In this document: positions 42,250-51,614 of the stretch, one piece after another | How positions within the stretch are numbered: position 1 is the first letter of the stretch | Layout of the letters: every line of letters starts with the position of its first letter | Assembly: GCF_003477605.1 (NCBI RefSeq) | Contig: NZ_QUDR01000011.1 | Span: forward strand, 39,083-103,082 | DNA: 64,000 bases | Source: Clostridium sp. AF37-5 | Lineage (GTDB): Bacteria > Bacillota > Clostridia > Lachnospirales > Lachnospiraceae | Reading direction: 5' to 3' | Translations under genes and position numbers: made by a program | Notes under the pieces: generated by a model | Told to the model about the DNA's origin: nothing | The model's database searches: none | Seen by the model: only the letters and a program-made list of their open reading frames with translations

Positions 42250-42277
42250 TTGACATAATTTCGATTTATGGTACTAT
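42250..42277 (+). promoter_or_regulatory. Promoter of trmB
   Basis: TTGACA (42250-42255), 16-base spacer, TACTAT (42272-42277); TATAAT at 42283-42288 is an alternative -10 box. Confidence 0.55.
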
Positions 42278-42316
42278 GATGCTATAATTTAAATGTTTAC
42301 TATATGGAGGATTACT

Positions 42317-42955
42317 ATGCGTTTACGAAATATCAAAGGTTCAAAAGAAGTGATTGCGGCAAGTCCCTATGTCGTTCAGAATCCGGAAGATTACAAAGGA
42401 AAATGGTCAGAATTGTTTCACAATAATCATCCTTTGCACATTGAAATCGGCATGGGAAAAGGTCAATTTATTCATACATTAGCTTCCGAAAATCCGGATA
42501 TCAACTATATCGGCATTGAAATGTATTCAAGTGTTTTGTACCGTGCTTTAGAAAAACAAACCGCAGAGGAAAAACCAAATTTGTATTTTCTGCGATTTGA
42601 TGCAAAATATCTGGCTGATATTTTTGCCGAACACGAAGTAGACCGGATTTATTTGAATTTTTCCGACCCATGGCCAAAAGACCGCCACGCAAAACGCCGC
42701 CTGACAAGCGAGGGCTTTTTAAATCTTTATCATACGATTTTAAATCCGGATGGTTACATTCAGTTTAAGACCGATAATAGGGATTTGTTTGATTTTTCAG
42801 TTGAAACAGCCGAAAATTCGCCAATTTGGAATATTAAAGAACTTACTTATGATTTACACCACAGTGAATTTTTGCAAGGCAATATTATGACTGAGTACGA
42901 GAGCAAATTTGTCGCAGAAGGAAAACCAATCTGCCGATTTGTTCTTTCCCGCTAA
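42317..42955 (+). CDS. trmB: tRNA (guanine-N7-)-methyltransferase
   Basis: 212 residues. Methylates G46 of tRNA with SAM. The family marks are the SAM motif LHIEIGMGKGQFIH, YIGIEMYSSVLYRAL, LNFSDPWPKDRHAKRRL (TrmB signature) and the end FQFKTD-like YIQFKTDNRDLF with EGKPICRF. The ATG at 42317 has TGGAGG upstream; a frame extension of eight codons is rejected. It forms its own unit, ending in a strong terminator. Confidence 0.96.
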   Translation: MRLRNIKGSKEVIAASPYVVQNPEDYKGKWSELFHNNHPLHIEIGMGKGQFIHTLASENPDINYIGIEMYSSVLYRALEKQTAEEKPNLYFLRFDAKYLADIFAEHEVDRIYLNFSDPWPKDRHAKRRLTSEGFLNLYHTILNPDGYIQFKTDNRDLFDFSVETAENSPIWNIKELTYDLHHSEFLQGNIMTEYESKFVAEGKPICRFVLSR

Positions 42956-42970
42956 TTAGTTGGTAACATA

Positions 42971-43013
42971 ATAGAACCTTTTTCATAGAATAAAGAAAAA
43001 GGTTCTATTTTTA
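42971..43013 (+). terminator. Terminator of trmB
   Basis: Perfect 14-bp stem ATAGAACCTTTTTC / GAAAAAGGTTCTAT followed by TTTTT. Nothing else is seen in 43014-43111. Confidence 0.9.
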
Positions 43014-43111
43014 TGTCTTGTTTTAAACGTATATTATGTCAAAAATTAAATCATGGAAAATGCTCAAAAAAGATACACTGCATCCTCTGCTCCATTGAAG
43101 AAATCAAACGA

Positions 43112-44275
43112 TTACTTGGAATCAAAGGTTGAAATATTTTTCTTTTTCAGTTTTTTATCCAAAAACAGTTGCAAAAGATACATAATAACAGCTACTACCG
43201 GTACACCAAGGAACATTCCCATCACGCCAAAATAGGCACCGCCAACTGTAATTCCAAAGATAACCCAAAGAGGCTTAATTCCCGTCTGGTCACCCAAAAT
43301 TTTTGGCCCAAGATACAGACCGTCAAACTGCTGCAAAATCAAAATCATAAGAGCAAAGATAAAGGCATAACGAATATCAATAAACAGATAAATCATAACA
43401 CCAGGAATTGCACCAATTATCGGTCCGAAATAAGGTATCATATTAGTAATACATACAATCAGACTGAGAAGCAGTGCATACGGCAGTTTCAAAATGGACA
43501 TTGCAATCAGACAGAGAATTCCGATAATCAGGGAATCAATCATTTTTCCAATCAAAAATCCATTAAAAATGTGGCTGCACTGTTTCATTGTCTCCCAAAC
43601 TTCCTGCTCTTTCTTTTTCGGAGACAGGGCATATACAACTTTTCTTGCACTTCTTTTCAACTTTTTCATATCCAAAATAATGTAAATGGAAATCACAAGT
43701 CCCATCAATACATTATACGACGTCGTCAATAAAGAAGACGAAACATGATAAACATAAGGAATAATCTCAGAGCCATTGCTCATAATTTTCTTATATGCAA
43801 ATTCCTTGATGTATTCAATTCCTCCACCAAGCCCGATAAACGGAATTTTTTCATTTAATTCCTTCTGGTGTGTAATCATATACTGATATCCATCTTGAAT
43901 TGTATTCCCGAGTTCACCAATACTTGCCTTTATCTGAGGAATAATATAAATGAGTAAAACGGTGATTACGCCAATTACTACGACATAACTGATGATTACA
44001 CTAAATGCTTTCTTAATTTTCGCCCCTTTACCAGGTTTCATTCGATTTAGCAGCGAATGGACTCTTTTTACAAGCGGATTAATAAAGCAGGCAAAAAAGA
44101 ATCCCAATATAAACGGCATCAAAATAGTCAGAAATTTTCCAATAACTGCTAATACAACTCCCCAGTTAGCAATCATTAAAAAGATAATGGCAATAATAGC
44201 AACCAAAGCTACAATATACCACATATTCGATACTAATGTTTTCAGAATTTCCAGGCATTTATTTTTTTTCTCCAT
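43112..44275 (-). CDS. AI-2E family transporter (PerM-like)
   Basis: 387 residues with about eight hydrophobic helices. The N-terminal pairs are WYIVALVAIIAIIFLMIANWG and FLTILMPFILGFFFACFINPLV read in parts; the conserved C-terminal block is NMIPYFGPIIGAIPGVMIYL and LGPKILGDQTGIKPLWVI. Despite the family name, most members have other or unknown substrates (some are sodium/proton antiporters). The ATG at 44275 has GGAGG five bases upstream. Single-gene unit next to tRNA-Lys. Confidence 0.92.
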   Translation of the reverse strand: MEKKNKCLEILKTLVSNMWYIVALVAIIAIIFLMIANWGVVLAVIGKFLTILMPFILGFFFACFINPLVKRVHSLLNRMKPGKGAKIKKAFSVIISYVVVIGVITVLLIYIIPQIKASIGELGNTIQDGYQYMITHQKELNEKIPFIGLGGGIEYIKEFAYKKIMSNGSEIIPYVYHVSSSLLTTSYNVLMGLVISIYIILDMKKLKRSARKVVYALSPKKKEQEVWETMKQCSHIFNGFLIGKMIDSLIIGILCLIAMSILKLPYALLLSLIVCITNMIPYFGPIIGAIPGVMIYLFIDIRYAFIFALMILILQQFDGLYLGPKILGDQTGIKPLWVIFGITVGGAYFGVMGMFLGVPVVAVIMYLLQLFLDKKLKKKNISTFDSK

Positions 44276-44314
44276 ATATTCCTCCAAGTTTATACAATTT
44301 TTTTAAATTATTGC

Positions 44315-44343
44315 TTGCATTTTGAAATAGAATATTATATAAT
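44315..44343 (+). promoter_or_regulatory. Promoter of tRNA-Lys
   Basis: TTGCAT, 17-base spacer, TATAAT, ending 21 bases before the mature tRNA 5' end. Confidence 0.75.
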
Positions 44344-44364
44344 ATTCCTTGCGTGATTGATGAA

Positions 44365-44437
44365 GCGCCATTAGCTCAGTTGGTAGAGCACCTGACTCTT
44401 AATCAGGGTGTCTGGGGTTCGAGCCCCCAATGGCGTA
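44365..44437 (+). tRNA. tRNA-Lys (anticodon CUU)
   Basis: 73 bases. Acceptor GCGCCAT / ATGGCGT (one G-U) with discriminator A, D-arm AGCTCAGTTGGTAGAGC, anticodon arm CCTGA-CTCTTAA-TCAGG giving CTT (reads AAG), and T-arm with GGTTCGAGCC. No CCA is encoded, matching the presence of a CCA-adding enzyme in the window. Confidence 0.96.
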
Positions 44438-44471
44438 CTCCCGAGTCCTTGTTTGGCAGACCTGCAACTGC

Positions 44472-44504
44472 TGGGTGAGGGCTTTTTTTTGCCCTCATTT
44501 TTCT
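44472..44504. terminator. Terminator hairpin between tRNA-Lys and the DUF4446 gene
   Basis: TGAGGGC / GCCCTCA with an eight-T loop, followed by TTTTT on the plus strand. It lies directly at the stop of the convergent DUF4446 gene. Confidence 0.7.
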
Positions 44505-45005
44505 TTATTCAGCAGTCATTGCCTGTTCCAAAGACTGACGTTCTTCTTCCGACAATGTTACAAACACTTCTCCGGATTTTACTTCCTTAATATAAATGTA
44601 ACATCCCTCTTTGTTACTGTGCATTGAATTCATAATGAATCCATCGTTTTCTTTTGTCAAAAGAGTAAGTACAAAACTCAAAGTTCCGCCAACTTCTTTA
44701 AACGCATCATATTTTACCACGCCTACCTTCTGATAAGTCTTCAAAAGGTTTTCGTCAATTATAGCCAAATGCTCATCGACTTCTTTGATTTTGCCATTGA
44801 TATAATCCATATTGGCAAATTTCTTCTGAAATGCTTCTTCCAGACTTTTTCCATCGGAATCACGCATAAACTCATCATATCGTTTTCTCAGTGAGCTGTT
44901 CTTTCCTATTAAAATAAGGCAAAGAATCAATAAAATCAGGATTGCTGCAATCGCACCCAGTAAAACAACATCAACACTTAATCCATAATCACTAAACTGA
45001 AACAT
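44505..45005 (-). CDS. DUF4446 family membrane protein
   Basis: 166 residues. One N-terminal helix (VDVVLLGAIAAILILLILCLILIG) is followed by a cytosolic helical segment. The conserved DUF4446 core then reads YQKVGVVKYDAFKEVGGTLSF, LTLLTKENDGFIMNSMHSN and GCYIYIKEVKSG. The function is unknown, but in Clostridia the gene regularly follows parB, as here (29 bases). ATG at 45005 with AAGGAGG upstream; the seven-codon extension is rejected. Confidence 0.9.
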   Translation of the reverse strand: MFQFSDYGLSVDVVLLGAIAAILILLILCLILIGKNSSLRKRYDEFMRDSDGKSLEEAFQKKFANMDYINGKIKEVDEHLAIIDENLLKTYQKVGVVKYDAFKEVGGTLSFVLTLLTKENDGFIMNSMHSNKEGCYIYIKEVKSGEVFVTLSEEERQSLEQAMTAE

Positions 45006-45034
45006 TTTTTTCCTCCTTGTGAACATATGTTCTT

Positions 45035-45913
45035 TTATTTGAAGTATCCCAAAATCTTTTCTAAGTCGTCCTGTGAATAATACTCAATTTCTATTTTACC
45101 TTTATTCTCGGACTTTCGATTGATTTTTACCTTTGTTCCTGTCTTCAACTTCACTTTTTCTTCCATATCATGGTACAAAAAGTCATTAGAAAGTTCTTTT
45201 TTCTTTGTTTTCTTCGCCGGCTGATTGATATTTTTCACTAATTTCTCAACTTCTCTTACACTGAGGTGATCTTTTGCAATCTTTTCGGCAATTTCAAGCT
45301 GTTTTTCACTATCTTCCAGACCAAGCAGTGCTCTTGCATGTCCGCTTGAAATTTCTTCTTCCATTAAAAGTGTCAACACATCATCACTTAATTTTAACAG
45401 ACGAAGTGAATTGGTAATAGCAGAACGACTCTTAGAAACTCTCTCTGCCACTTCTTCCTGCTTCAAATTATATTCCTTAATCAAATTTTGATATGCTTTT
45501 GCTTCTTCCACCGGATTCAAGTCCTCACGCTGAATATTTTCAATCAGCGCGACTTCCATAATTTCCTGCGGTGAATAATCTTTAATAACAACCGGAACTT
45601 CCTTTAATCCCGCTAATTTTGCCGCACGCCATCTTCTCTCTCCGGCAATAATTTCAAAATAATCATCTTTCTTTGCTACTACCAATGGCTGAACAATTCC
45701 GTGCTGCTTAATGGAATCACTTAATTCCTGTAACGCTTCTTCATTAAAGAATTTACGCGGCTGCTTTTTGTTTGGCTCCACTTCATTAATTTTCAAAATT
45801 GTTTCTCCGGTTTTTGAAACCGTATTCTTGTCCTCTTTTACAGCTCTTTGCGTTGCTTTCGGAGGAATCATGGAATCCAGTCCTTTACCCAAACCTGTTC
45901 TCTTGACTGCCAT
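45035..45913 (-). CDS. parB: Chromosome-partitioning protein ParB (Spo0J)
   Basis: 292 residues. Binds parS sites and spreads as a CTP-dependent clamp to load condensin and guide origin segregation. The start GLGKGLDSMIP is typical. The CTPase domain has the arginine motif GERRWRAAKLAGL and ENIQREDLNPVEEA. The central helix-turn-helix reads QEEVAERVSKSRSAITNSLRLL, and the C-terminal dimer domain ends in LEKILGYF. Two parS sites lie at 46.8 kb. It is 2 bases downstream of parA. Confidence 0.97.
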   Translation of the reverse strand: MAVKRTGLGKGLDSMIPPKATQRAVKEDKNTVSKTGETILKINEVEPNKKQPRKFFNEEALQELSDSIKQHGIVQPLVVAKKDDYFEIIAGERRWRAAKLAGLKEVPVVIKDYSPQEIMEVALIENIQREDLNPVEEAKAYQNLIKEYNLKQEEVAERVSKSRSAITNSLRLLKLSDDVLTLLMEEEISSGHARALLGLEDSEKQLEIAEKIAKDHLSVREVEKLVKNINQPAKKTKKKELSNDFLYHDMEEKVKLKTGTKVKINRKSENKGKIEIEYYSQDDLEKILGYFK

Positions 45914-45915
45914 AA

Positions 45916-46683
45916 TTATTTTGCACTCCTTTCAATTACTTCCTTTGCAAGTGCCATATATGCCTTTGCTCCGGTTGAGCGGTTATCATACTGTGTAATC
46001 GGAAGTCCGTGACTTGGTGCTTCTGCCAGACGAACACCACGCGGAATAATTGTATCGTAAATTGTCTGATTCAAATTATTTCGTACATTTTCAATTACCT
46101 GCATGGACAAATTTGTTCTTCCATCATACATCGTAAATACAACACCATTAATCGTAAGTTTTGGATTCAATCGATCTTTTACAAGATTGATTGTATAAAT
46201 AAGCTGGCTCAATCCCTCCAATGCATAGTATTCACACTGAATCGGAACCAGTACCGAATCTGCTGTTGTCATAGAGTTAATTGTCAATGTATTCAAAGAT
46301 GGTGGACAATCAATGATAATAAAATCATATCGATCTTCGACTTCCAAAATAATATCGCGAAGAATATAGTTTCTGTCTTCCATATCCATTGTCTCGATTT
46401 CAATACCAGCCAAATTTACGTTAGCCGCTAAAACATCCAAATTTTCAAAAACATCTTTCTGAACACATTCATCAAATGAATTATCTCCAATCATCAACTG
46501 ATACACTGTTGTCTCTAATTCATCCTTATCAATACCAAGTCCACTGGATGTATTTCCCTGTGGATCCATATCTATAATAAGAACCTTTTTCCCTTGTTCA
46601 GCAAGGGCAGCGGATAAATTTATCGTTGTCGTTGTTTTTCCAACTCCACCCTTCTGATTTGCAATTGCCATAATTTCGCTCAT
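45916..46683 (-). CDS. parA: Chromosome-partitioning ATPase ParA (Soj)
   Basis: 255 residues. Deviant Walker A motif NQKGGVGKTTT at about 8-18, Walker A' IIDMDPQGN, Walker B DFIIIDCPPS. Dimerises on ATP, binds DNA non-specifically and is switched by ParB; in Bacillus-type cells it also regulates DnaA. Normal length. Its upstream region carries both parS palindromes, so ParB may also affect its transcription. Confidence 0.97.
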   Translation of the reverse strand: MSEIMAIANQKGGVGKTTTTINLSAALAEQGKKVLIIDMDPQGNTSSGLGIDKDELETTVYQLMIGDNSFDECVQKDVFENLDVLAANVNLAGIEIETMDMEDRNYILRDIILEVEDRYDFIIIDCPPSLNTLTINSMTTADSVLVPIQCEYYALEGLSQLIYTINLVKDRLNPKLTINGVVFTMYDGRTNLSMQVIENVRNNLNQTIYDTIIPRGVRLAEAPSHGLPITQYDNRSTGAKAYMALAKEVIERSAK

Positions 46684-46786
46684 ACTTATCTTTCTCCAAT
46701 CATAAAACTTATATCTTTATTATCGCTCACGCAATCCTACAGAACATTATATCATTTCGTATAATGTTTGGCTATATATTTTTTCA

Positions 46787-46802
46787 TGTTTCACGTGAAA
46801 CA
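46787..46802 (+). promoter_or_regulatory. parS: parS site 1
   Basis: TGTTTCACGTGAAACA, the perfect 16-bp consensus ParB binding site, in the parA-rsmG gap. Confidence 0.97.
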
Positions 46803-46824
46803 TCTGTGAATCCTATCCGTGAAA

Positions 46825-46840
46825 TGTTTCACGTGAAACA
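46825..46840 (+). promoter_or_regulatory. parS: parS site 2
   Basis: A second perfect TGTTTCACGTGAAACA, centre-to-centre 38 bases from site 1, ending three bases before the rsmG stop. Confidence 0.97.
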
Positions 46841-46843
46841 TTT

Positions 46844-47539
46844 TTATAAAGGTTTTTTCTTTGGTTTACCTTCTTTTCTAGGATACTTACTATTTGTCTT
46901 CTCTTCTTTTTTTATAAATAACAAGTATCGTTCTTCTCTATCTCTTAAGGAAAACTTGTCCAAGTGGTCAAACTTAGCTGATAATTCACAAAAAGCATTC
47001 TCTGCAAGTTTTACTTCCTCTTCCTGTTTCTTTCCTTTATAAGAAACAAAGTATCCATTAACTTTAGCAAATGGAACACAGTATTCCATAAGGATTGGAA
47101 GTTCTGCTACTGCGCGTGAAACAACAAAATCAAATTGATTACGATACATTTCATTTTGTCCGTAAGTTTCCGCTCTTCCGTGAATTGCCGTAACATTGTT
47201 GATTTTCAGTTTATCACAAACCTGTTTTAAAAAATCTACTCTTTTGTTTAAAGAATCAAGCAAAACAAATTCACTTTCCGGATTAAGAATAGCTAACACT
47301 ATTCCCGGAAAACCAGCACCGGTTCCAACATCAAATACTTTATTTTTTTCATTCCATAAAGAATCTTTCATAATTAAAGCGGAATCTAAAAAGTGTTTCC
47401 AAACGACATCTTCATATTCTGTAATTGATGTCAAATTCATTTTTTTATTTTCTTCCACTAATATTTTGTAATATTCTTTTAATTTATTTTCCTGCTGATC
47501 ACTCAATTCAATATCAAATTGTTTAAAAATATCTCTCAT
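46844..47539 (-). CDS. rsmG: 16S rRNA (guanine527-N7)-methyltransferase
   Basis: 231 residues. Methylates G527 in the 530 loop of 16S rRNA with SAM; loss gives low-level streptomycin resistance in other bacteria. Visible: LTSITEYEDVVWKHFLDSAL, SAM motif VFDVGTGAGFPGIVLAI, AIHGRAETYGQ and VVSRAVAELPILMEYC. Basic C-terminal tail (KEEKTNSKYPRKEGKPKKK). It starts directly at the mnmG stop. Confidence 0.97.
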   Translation of the reverse strand: MRDIFKQFDIELSDQQENKLKEYYKILVEENKKMNLTSITEYEDVVWKHFLDSALIMKDSLWNEKNKVFDVGTGAGFPGIVLAILNPESEFVLLDSLNKRVDFLKQVCDKLKINNVTAIHGRAETYGQNEMYRNQFDFVVSRAVAELPILMEYCVPFAKVNGYFVSYKGKKQEEEVKLAENAFCELSAKFDHLDKFSLRDREERYLLFIKKEEKTNSKYPRKEGKPKKKPL

Positions 47540-49420
47540 TTAATCCACCCTCTTTCGATGATACTGTTCTAAGTATACCGTAAGCACGGAAATATCGGAT
47601 GGAGAAACACCACTGATTCTCGCTGCCTGTCCAACTGATTTCGGGCGAATATCGGATAACTTTTGAATTGCTTCCAATCGAAGACTCTTAATATCTTCAT
47701 AATCAATATCCGAAGGAATCTTCTTACTCTCCAGCTTATGGAATTGCTCAACTTGTTTTTGCTGGCGCTTGATATATCCTTCATATTTCAAATTAATATT
47801 TACTTCTTCTCTTACTTCTTCCGAAAGTTCCGGACGCTCCTTGTCAATCGGGGCTAACTTATCATAAGATAATTCCGGTCTTCGAATTAATTCTGCAAGA
47901 CTGATTCCACTAACCAAACGGGTACTCTCATACTCATCTAATAATTTCTGCACTTCCTCGGTATTTCCGACATGCGTATGAAGAACACGGTTAATTTCCT
48001 TTTTAATTTGTTCTTCTTTTTCTACAAAATGCTGATATCTCTCCTCTGAAATTAAACCAATCTCATAACCGAGTTTTGTAAGACGTTCATCTGCATTATC
48101 CTGACGAAGCAAAAGGCGGTACTCTGCACGGGAAGTCATCATACGATATGGCTCATTTGTTCCTTTAGTAACTAAGTCATCAATCAAAACACCAACATAT
48201 CCCTGCGAACGATCAATGATAATTGGCTCTTTTCCAAGACATTTTCTTGCGGCATTGATACCGGCAACAAGTCCTTGTGCAGCAGCTTCTTCATAACCGG
48301 AACTTCCATTTGCCTGTCCGGCACTAAAAAGACCTTTTACTTTTTTTAACTCTAAAGTCGGTAAAAGTTCCAAAGAATCCAAACAATCGTATTCAATTGC
48401 ATACGCATTTCTTACAATCTTTGCATGTTCAAGTCCCGGTACCGAGCGGTACATTTTCTCCTGAACATCTTCCGGCAGAGAACTTGACATACCGCCAACA
48501 TACATTTCATTTGTATAATTTCCTTCCGGCTCAATAAATACTTGGTGTCTGTTCTTATCTGCAAACCGAACAACCTTATCTTCAATTGACGGACAATATC
48601 TCGGACCGGTTCCTTTGATATAACCGGAATACAAAGGTGAGCGGTCAAGATTTTCTCTTATTACTTTATGTGTTTCTTCATTTGTATAAGTAAGCCAGCA
48701 CTTCACCTGTTCTCTTTCCAAATCTTCCGGTTTATTTTCAAAGGAAAAAGGAACTATTTTTTCATCACCGTATTGAGGTTCCATTTTACTGTAATCAATC
48801 GTTCTTCCATCCATACGGGCAGGTGTTCCTGTCTTAAACCGACGCATAGAAATACCAAGTTTTTTTAATGAATCGGTAAGATGCGTTGCTGACTGAAGTC
48901 CATTTGGTCCGGTATAAACAGAAGTCTCTCCTGTAATACACCTCGCATTCAAATAAGTACCGGTACATAATACAACAACTTTACAAGGATAAATGGTTCC
49001 GGTATAAGACTTAACGCCACATACTTTTCCATCTTCTACAATAATATCTGTAATTTCACCCTGCTTGATGGATACACCATCTGTCTCCTCAATCACTTTT
49101 CGCATTGCATAACTGTACTCTTTTTTATCTGCCTGTGCGCGCAAAGAATGTACGGCAGGTCCTTTCGACTGATTGAGCATTTTTGACTGGATAAATGTGC
49201 GGTCAATATTTTTTCCCATCTCACCACCCAATGCATCAATTTCTCTGACTAAATGTCCTTTCGACGTTCCTCCAACATTTGGATTGCAGGGCATCATTGC
49301 AATGCTGTCAACACTGACAGTAAACAATGCTGTCTTGCAGGAAAGACGAGCTAATGCAAGAGCAGCCTCGCATCCGGCATGACCTGCTCCAATTACGATG
49401 GCATCAAATTGTTCTGTCAT
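47540..49420 (-). CDS. mnmG: tRNA uridine-5-carboxymethylaminomethyl modification enzyme MnmG (GidA)
   Basis: 626 residues. With MnmE it modifies U34 of certain tRNAs. The N-terminal FAD-binding motif is [18 protein letters not shown]. GidA signatures are [24 protein letters not shown] (read in parts) and [17 protein letters not shown], followed by [18 protein letters not shown]. The C-terminal helical domain for MnmE/tRNA binding is intact. It follows mnmE by 13 bases in the conserved origin gene order. Confidence 0.97.
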   Translation of the reverse strand: MTEQFDAIVIGAGHAGCEAALALARLSCKTALFTVSVDSIAMMPCNPNVGGTSKGHLVREIDALGGEMGKNIDRTFIQSKMLNQSKGPAVHSLRAQADKKEYSYAMRKVIEETDGVSIKQGEITDIIVEDGKVCGVKSYTGTIYPCKVVVLCTGTYLNARCITGETSVYTGPNGLQSATHLTDSLKKLGISMRRFKTGTPARMDGRTIDYSKMEPQYGDEKIVPFSFENKPEDLEREQVKCWLTYTNEETHKVIRENLDRSPLYSGYIKGTGPRYCPSIEDKVVRFADKNRHQVFIEPEGNYTNEMYVGGMSSSLPEDVQEKMYRSVPGLEHAKIVRNAYAIEYDCLDSLELLPTLELKKVKGLFSAGQANGSSGYEEAAAQGLVAGINAARKCLGKEPIIIDRSQGYVGVLIDDLVTKGTNEPYRMMTSRAEYRLLLRQDNADERLTKLGYEIGLISEERYQHFVEKEEQIKKEINRVLHTHVGNTEEVQKLLDEYESTRLVSGISLAELIRRPELSYDKLAPIDKERPELSEEVREEVNINLKYEGYIKRQQKQVEQFHKLESKKIPSDIDYEDIKSLRLEAIQKLSDIRPKSVGQAARISGVSPSDISVLTVYLEQYHRKRVD

Positions 49421-49433
49421 AATTTTCTCTCCT

Positions 49434-50816
49434 TTATTTTCCCATACAAAAATCTTTAAAGATTTTATTGATGATATCTTCTTCGAGTGTCTCTCCTATA
49501 ATTTTACCAAGTGACTCATACGCATTTGTTAAATCAATCGCATACAAATCCTCCGGCATACCAAGTTCAATACTTTCTAATACTTTTTCCAGACTGTCTT
49601 TTGTTTGAACCAAAGCTTCTTTTTGTCTGGCATTGGTAATATATAAATCATCTTTTTCTTCTATTTTCGATTCAATAAATTGTCTCTTAATATAGGATTC
49701 CAGTTCATCCAATCCATCTCCCTTTGCAGCGGAAAATGAAATGACGTCTTTTCCTGACAAATTACGGATTTCCTGCATACTCAATGTCTGTTGCAAATCC
49801 GATTTATTTACTAAAACAACGCCTGTACTGTTTTTGCATAAATCAAGAATTTCATAATCCTCCTTGGATAATTCTTTGCTACTATCCAGGACTATTATTA
49901 CAAAATCCGCTTTTTCAAGAGACTCTTTTGTCTTTTTGATACCAATACTCTCAATTTCATTTTCGGTCTCTCGGATTCCGGCTGTATCAATTAAATGTAA
50001 TAATATATTTCCTATCACAATATCTTCTTCTAATGTATCTCTTGTTGTACCAGGAATATTCGTTACAATCGCACGATTTTCCCGTAGCAGACAATTTAAT
50101 AAAGAAGATTTTCCTACATTTGGTTTTCCAACAATTACCGTCTGGATGCCTTCTTTCATAATTCTTCCATTGTTACAATTTTCAAGCAAATGATTGGTAT
50201 CCTTTAACAGTGCCCGCACATGACCTTCAATTGTTTCATCAAAAGAATCCAAAGAAATATGTTCCGGATCATCAAGTGCAGCTTCCAAATAAGCAACATC
50301 TTCTAATATTACTTCACGAAGTTTTTGGATTCGATTCTTAATACTTCCTCTCAACTGACTCATCGAATTAAAAAGTGCTAACTCACTTTTCGACTGAATT
50401 ACATCCATTACAGCTTCTGCCTGTGACAAATCAAGTCGCCCATTTAAAAAGGCACGTTTTGTAAACTCACCCGGCTCTGCAACTCTTACACCATGACGGA
50501 CTAACAAATCTAAAATCACCTGACAAATATAGTGACCGCCATGACACTGGATTTCTACTACATCTTCCGCCGTATAACTTTTTGGAGCCTTCATAAGAAG
50601 TACAAGAACTTCATCTATTTTTTTCGAACCGTCAAAAATAAAACCATACTGAATCGTGTGGCTTTTCTTTTCATTTAAATCAATCAAAGTTCCTTTTTCA
50701 TTACAAAAAATACGGCTTACAATGGAAAAAGAATTTTCTCCGCTCACTCGAATTACACTAATACTTCCATTTTTCGATGATGTAGCAATTGCGGCAATTG
50801 TCTCCTGCTCAAACAT
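49434..50816 (-). CDS. mnmE: tRNA modification GTPase MnmE (TrmE)
   Basis: 460 residues. The N-terminal folate-binding domain has [20 protein letters not shown] and [20 protein letters not shown]. The inserted G domain shows [30 protein letters not shown] and NKSD. The protein ends in the conserved C-x-G-K (CMGK) with the catalytic cysteine. Upstream terminator-like hairpin at 50838-50868 separates it partly from jag. Confidence 0.97.
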   Translation of the reverse strand: MFEQETIAAIATSSKNGSISVIRVSGENSFSIVSRIFCNEKGTLIDLNEKKSHTIQYGFIFDGSKKIDEVLVLLMKAPKSYTAEDVVEIQCHGGHYICQVILDLLVRHGVRVAEPGEFTKRAFLNGRLDLSQAEAVMDVIQSKSELALFNSMSQLRGSIKNRIQKLREVILEDVAYLEAALDDPEHISLDSFDETIEGHVRALLKDTNHLLENCNNGRIMKEGIQTVIVGKPNVGKSSLLNCLLRENRAIVTNIPGTTRDTLEEDIVIGNILLHLIDTAGIRETENEIESIGIKKTKESLEKADFVIIVLDSSKELSKEDYEILDLCKNSTGVVLVNKSDLQQTLSMQEIRNLSGKDVISFSAAKGDGLDELESYIKRQFIESKIEEKDDLYITNARQKEALVQTKDSLEKVLESIELGMPEDLYAIDLTNAYESLGKIIGETLEEDIINKIFKDFCMGK

Positions 50817-50837
50817 AAAAACTCCTTTTCTTTGTCA

Positions 50838-50868
50838 AAAAAGGCTGAATCCTAAGAATCAGCCTTTC
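50838..50868 (-). terminator. Terminator or attenuator between jag and mnmE
   Basis: AAAGGCTGA / TCAGCCTTT with a ten-base loop and a T-run on the minus strand. It lies downstream of jag and 22 bases before mnmE; partial read-through is likely because gene order suggests one operon. Confidence 0.75.
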
Positions 50869-50879
50869 ACACTTTTCTC

Positions 50880-51602
50880 TCAATCTTTCTTTTCCTGATA
50901 TGGTCTCTTGCGGTCACGGGAATAATTATTGTTTCTTCTCCGATAATTATTTCTTCTTGGAAGTTCCGAAGCAAATTCCCGATTTAAAGTAACAACCACC
51001 TTACGATGTGGCTCTTCACCTTCGCTATGTGTATCCACATATTTATCAGCCTGTAATTCCGCATGAATAATTCTTCTCTCATATGGATTCATCGGCTCTA
51101 AGAAAGCAGGACGTCCTGTCTTCTTAACTTTGCTTGCCACATTTCTCGCCAGATTTTCAATTGTTTCTTTTCTTCTCTGACGATAATTTTCCGTATCAAT
51201 CTTAATCTTCGTATAAGTATCTTTATTTTTATTTGCAACAAGAGAAGTCAAATACTGAAGGGAATCCAAAGTCTGTCCGCGTTTTCCGATTAACATACCC
51301 ATCTCAGTACCCTTCAACTCGATGCGGATTTCATTTTCCACTTCATCAAACTCTGTTTCAATCTCTACATCTAATTTCATAGCCTGGAATGTTTTTGCTA
51401 AAAAGTTCTTAACCGTATCAACTACATTCTCTTTTTTGCGAACACGGATAACTGCCGGTTTACTAAACAAACCTAAAATTCCACTTTTTTCTTCTTCAAC
51501 TACTTCATATTCAATCTGGTCACTCGTTGTTTCCATCTGGATTAAAGCATTTGTCAAAGCTTCATCTGCTGTTTTTGCAGAAAACTCTTTCCACTCTTCC
51601 AT
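50880..51602 (-). CDS. jag: RNA-binding protein Jag (KhpB/EloR)
   Basis: 240 residues. Jag-N domain (WKEFSAKTADEALTNALIQM, GLFSKPAVIRVRKKE), then KH-II domain (MGMLIGKRGQTLDSLQYLTSLV) and R3H domain (NPYERRIIHAELQ). In streptococci the orthologue pairs with KhpA and governs cell elongation. It lies directly after yidC (12 bases), the normal context. The tail is Arg/Asn-rich (PRRNNYRRRNNNYSRDRK), adding RNA affinity. Confidence 0.95.
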   Translation of the reverse strand: MEEWKEFSAKTADEALTNALIQMETTSDQIEYEVVEEEKSGILGLFSKPAVIRVRKKENVVDTVKNFLAKTFQAMKLDVEIETEFDEVENEIRIELKGTEMGMLIGKRGQTLDSLQYLTSLVANKNKDTYTKIKIDTENYRQRRKETIENLARNVASKVKKTGRPAFLEPMNPYERRIIHAELQADKYVDTHSEGEEPHRKVVVTLNREFASELPRRNNYRRRNNNYSRDRKRPYQEKKD

Positions 51603-51614
51603 CTTAAATTCCTC

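Noticed and set aside
43014..43111. Short plus-strand ORF (MENAQKRYTASSAPLKK...) after trmB
   Set aside because: No ribosome site, and it runs into the 3' end of the AI-2E transporter gene on the other strand.
44408..44627. Two plus-strand ORFs starting in tRNA-Lys
   Set aside because: They begin inside the tRNA, cross the terminator and run antisense to the DUF4446 gene; no ribosome site.
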